Origin: Candidatus Roizmanbacteria bacterium CG_4_10_14_0_2_um_filter_36_35
GTDB lineage: Bacteria > Patescibacteriota > Microgenomatia > UBA1406 > GWC2-37-13
Length of the DNA stretch: 7,423 bases
Assembly (NCBI GenBank): GCA_002792355.1
Contig: PFOE01000037.1
Location: 1,318 to 8,740 of the forward strand
Reading direction: 5' to 3'
The notes under the pieces were generated by a model. That model had not been told where the DNA came from and made no database searches. It saw only the letters and a list, made by a program, of their open reading frames with translations. Both the position numbers and the translations under genes were made by a program. Numbering within the stretch: position 1 is the stretch's first letter; each line of letters opens with the position of its first letter. Shown in pieces: positions 5,497 to 7,423 of this stretch.

Positions 5497-6201
5497 ATGG
5501 TTAGTCTAATTGAAAGTAATTATAGAGTTCAAGAATTAAATAGTATGAGATCTAATTTAGCTCAATATATTGAATCTAAAGCGGAAGTAAAGGATGCAAA
5601 AATAGGCTATGTTTCTATTGAAGAGATAAATCACCGCGTTAGCTCAAAAATTTTAAAAAGCGCAGCAGAAATTACTAAGGGTTTATTTTTAAATAAGCTT
5701 TCCAGCGATTTAAATCCGGAAGTAGTAATAGGAGTTCCTAATAGAGGTAAAGAGTTTGCTACTGCCCTTGGTCTTGAAACAGGATTACCGATTGGTATTT
5801 CTGACAGGTCAGAAATTAAAGAAGGCGAGAGTAGAGAATTTAGAGCAGATTATTTAGAAGAGGACGATATGGTAGTAATCAATGGTATTCCTTCATTTAC
5901 TCAACCAGGAAAATTTTTTACCCACAAGATTCGCGGGTTAAAACCAGGATCGACTGTTTTAGTGACCGATGACTTTTCAGCTACTGGCTCGGTTACCGAA
6001 TATTATATTAAAGCATTTGAACAGTTGGGAATTACGCCGATATTTGTTTACTTAGTCGCCAAGGATTTTAATGATTCACATCCTCCCCAACAAGGATATA
6101 GAAAGAATAAAGAAAAAGGTCTACCGGTTTTTGCTGTAGTTAGATTAACTAAGATAGAAGACGGTCATGTTAAAGTCACTTCGGAAGATATAACAGTATG
6201 A
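5497..6201 (+). CDS. Phosphoribosyltransferase, xanthine PRTase (Xpt)-like
   Basis: A 234-residue type I phosphoribosyltransferase. The PRPP loop is VTDDFSATGSVT at 156-167, preceded by a FFTHKIRGLKPGSTVL stretch. The central GVPNRGKEFATALGLETGLP region and the C-terminal VFAVVRLTKIEDGHVKV resemble xanthine phosphoribosyltransferase, where the tail reads like 'RVESLARIASLENGKV' (from memory). The PurR-type regulators share this fold, but the roughly 60 residues before the domain show no clear winged-helix motif. Predicted activity is xanthine (or guanine) plus PRPP to XMP (or GMP). The ATG at 5497 is preferred over an in-frame TTG at 5473 because the latter lies in the terminator stem; M17 (5545) is a further alternative. 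The gene overlaps guaA by ATGA, so XMP made here would be the direct substrate of the coupled gene's product. Specificity is inferred, so no symbol is given. Confidence 0.75.
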   Translation: MVSLIESNYRVQELNSMRSNLAQYIESKAEVKDAKIGYVSIEEINHRVSSKILKSAAEITKGLFLNKLSSDLNPEVVIGVPNRGKEFATALGLETGLPIGISDRSEIKEGESREFRADYLEEDDMVVINGIPSFTQPGKFFTHKIRGLKPGSTVLVTDDFSATGSVTEYYIKAFEQLGITPIFVYLVAKDFNDSHPPQQGYRKNKEKGLPVFAVVRLTKIEDGHVKVTSEDITV

Positions 6202-7423
6202 TTATCATCGTTGACTTTGGTTCTCAGACGACCCATTTGATTGGAAGAAGAATCAGGGATTTGGGAGTCGCTATAGAAATCATTCTTCCTCAAGACGCAT
6301 TAAATCAAATTACAAAACACAAGCCAAAGGGCATTATTTTATCCGGCGGTCCGGCCTCTGTCTATGGAAAAAAAGCCCTCTTGCTTGATAAAAAAATATT
6401 CAATTTAGGAATTCCGGTCTTGGGAATTTGCTACGGACTGGAAGTGATAGGACATGTTTTAGGAGGAAAAGTTAAATCAGGAATTAAAAAAGAATACGGA
6501 TCTACGCATTTTTATTTAAAAAATGACTGCCAGCTTTTTGCTGACTGGAAGAGTAATAAAAAAGATTTTACCGTCTGGATGAGTCATTTTGACCAAGTTG
6601 TTAAATTACCAAAAGGAATGACAGGTATTGGGTCAACAACAGCTGTCAGACACGCTGCTTTTACCAATGAAAAAAAGAAAATTTATGCAGTAATGTTTCA
6701 TCCCGAAGTCCACCATACCCAATATGGTCAAGACATTCTTCGCAATTTCGTTTTGAAAATCTGTGCTGAAAATCCAATTATTGGCCAAAAAAAGACTGAA
6801 GAAATAAAAAAATTTCTTAAAGAAAAAATTGGAAAAGAAAAAGCTGTCTGCGCTTTGTCCGGCGGAATTGATTCCAGTGTGGCGGCATATTTAAGCCATC
6901 AGGTGATCGGAAAGAACCTGACCTGTTTTTATATTGATACTGGACTGATGAGAGAAGGAGAGACGGCGGAAATAAAAAATACTTTTAAGAACAAACTTAT
7001 ACTACCATTGATTATCGTCGACGGAAAAAAAGATTTTTTAAAAGCATTAAAAGGAGTGGTTGAACCGGAAGAAAAAAGAAAAGTCATCGGCGAAACATTC
7101 ATCAGAATATTTGAACGAGAAGCGAAAAAAATCAGAGCAAAAATTCTTATCCAAGGGACTATCTATCCTGATGTGATTGAAAGTAAAGGAACAAAACATT
7201 CTCATAAAATTAAAACCCATCACAATGTCGGAGGGCTCCCGGAGAAACACGGTTTTAAAATCGTTGAGCCTTTGCGAATGCTTTACAAAGATGAGGTGAG
7301 ACAGATTGCTAGAGAACTGAAATTCCCTCAAGAGATGATCGCCAGGCATGTTTTTCCCGGTCCTGGATTGGCAGTGCGGATTATTGGCGAGGTGACTGAG
7401 AAAAAACTAAAAATATTAAAAAA
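6198..7423 (+). CDS. guaA: GMP synthase (glutamine-hydrolysing), C-terminus beyond window
   Basis: GuaA aminates XMP to GMP using ATP and glutamine-derived ammonia. The frame is open from the ATG at 6198 to the window end (408 codons plus 2 bases), about four fifths of the usual 510-525 residues; the C-terminal dimerisation domain is mostly missing. The N-terminal class I glutamine amidotransferase starts VDFGSQTTHLIGRRIRDLG and holds the triad: C78 in GICYGLE, H168 and E170 in FHPEV. The ATP-pyrophosphatase domain has the PP-loop SGGIDSS (221-227), then QGTIYPDVIES, THHNVGGLPE, VEPLRMLYKDEVR and FPGPGLAVRIIGEVT. The nucleophile elbow ends in Glu where bacterial GuaA normally has Gln. It overlaps the preceding phosphoribosyltransferase by ATGA; GGAAG at 6183-6187 is a weak, distant ribosome site. 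Expression probably depends on the promoter and attenuator at 5392-5496. Confidence 0.96.
   Translation, partial: MIIIVDFGSQTTHLIGRRIRDLGVAIEIILPQDALNQITKHKPKGIILSGGPASVYGKKALLLDKKIFNLGIPVLGICYGLEVIGHVLGGKVKSGIKKEYGSTHFYLKNDCQLFADWKSNKKDFTVWMSHFDQVVKLPKGMTGIGSTTAVRHAAFTNEKKKIYAVMFHPEVHHTQYGQDILRNFVLKICAENPIIGQKKTEEIKKFLKEKIGKEKAVCALSGGIDSSVAAYLSHQVIGKNLTCFYIDTGLMREGETAEIKNTFKNKLILPLIIVDGKKDFLKALKGVVEPEEKRKVIGETFIRIFEREAKKIRAKILIQGTIYPDVIESKGTKHSHKIKTHHNVGGLPEKHGFKIVEPLRMLYKDEVRQIARELKFPQEMIARHVFPGPGLAVRIIGEVTEKKLKILK

Noticed and set aside
7047..7349. Minus-strand open frame of 100 codons
   Set aside because: It lies opposite the GuaA ATP-pyrophosphatase domain, which is clearly the coding strand.

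Overview
The window is an AT-rich, tightly packed stretch of bacterial chromosome that reads almost entirely as a purine nucleotide interconversion cluster on the + strand. Short gene spacing, ATGA stop/start overlaps, poor Shine-Dalgarno signals and palindromic repeats resemble genomes of Candidate Phyla Radiation (Patescibacteria, Microgenomates-like) organisms. That placement is inferred from style and memory, not from a marker gene. TGA acts as a normal stop here.

Layout: 1-432 (minus strand) is the 5' part of a membrane-anchored SAM methyltransferase running off the left edge; it carries a four-copy 7-bp tandem repeat. A 39-bp divergent gap with a candidate promoter leads into purB (472-1848). 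A 118-bp gap that is almost entirely a nested inverted repeat (1854-1954) separates purB from purA (1967-3301). PurA carries an in-frame 69-bp palindromic repeat (3005-3073) that adds 23 residues. It overlaps, by ATGA, an APRT-like phosphoribosyltransferase (3298-3927), followed by an IMPDH-family gene with two CBS domains (3940-5373). After guaB there is a good sigma70-type promoter (5392-5419), a short leader ending in a textbook intrinsic terminator (5472-5496), and then, directly after the U-tract, an Xpt-like phosphoribosyltransferase (5497-6201). This gene overlaps guaA by ATGA; guaA is cut by the right edge (6198-7423).

Together the genes form a hub around IMP. PurA and PurB take IMP to AMP, the IMPDH-family enzyme and GuaA take IMP to XMP to GMP, and two phosphoribosyltransferases can feed in salvaged bases. 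No gene for the ten-step route to IMP is present apart from the bifunctional purB, which fits a salvage lifestyle. The most noteworthy points are the attenuator-like leader before the Xpt-like/guaA pair, the repeat insertion inside PurA, the changed IMP-binding residues of PurA, and the atypical catalytic flap of the IMPDH-family protein, which leaves open whether it works as an IMP dehydrogenase or a GMP reductase.
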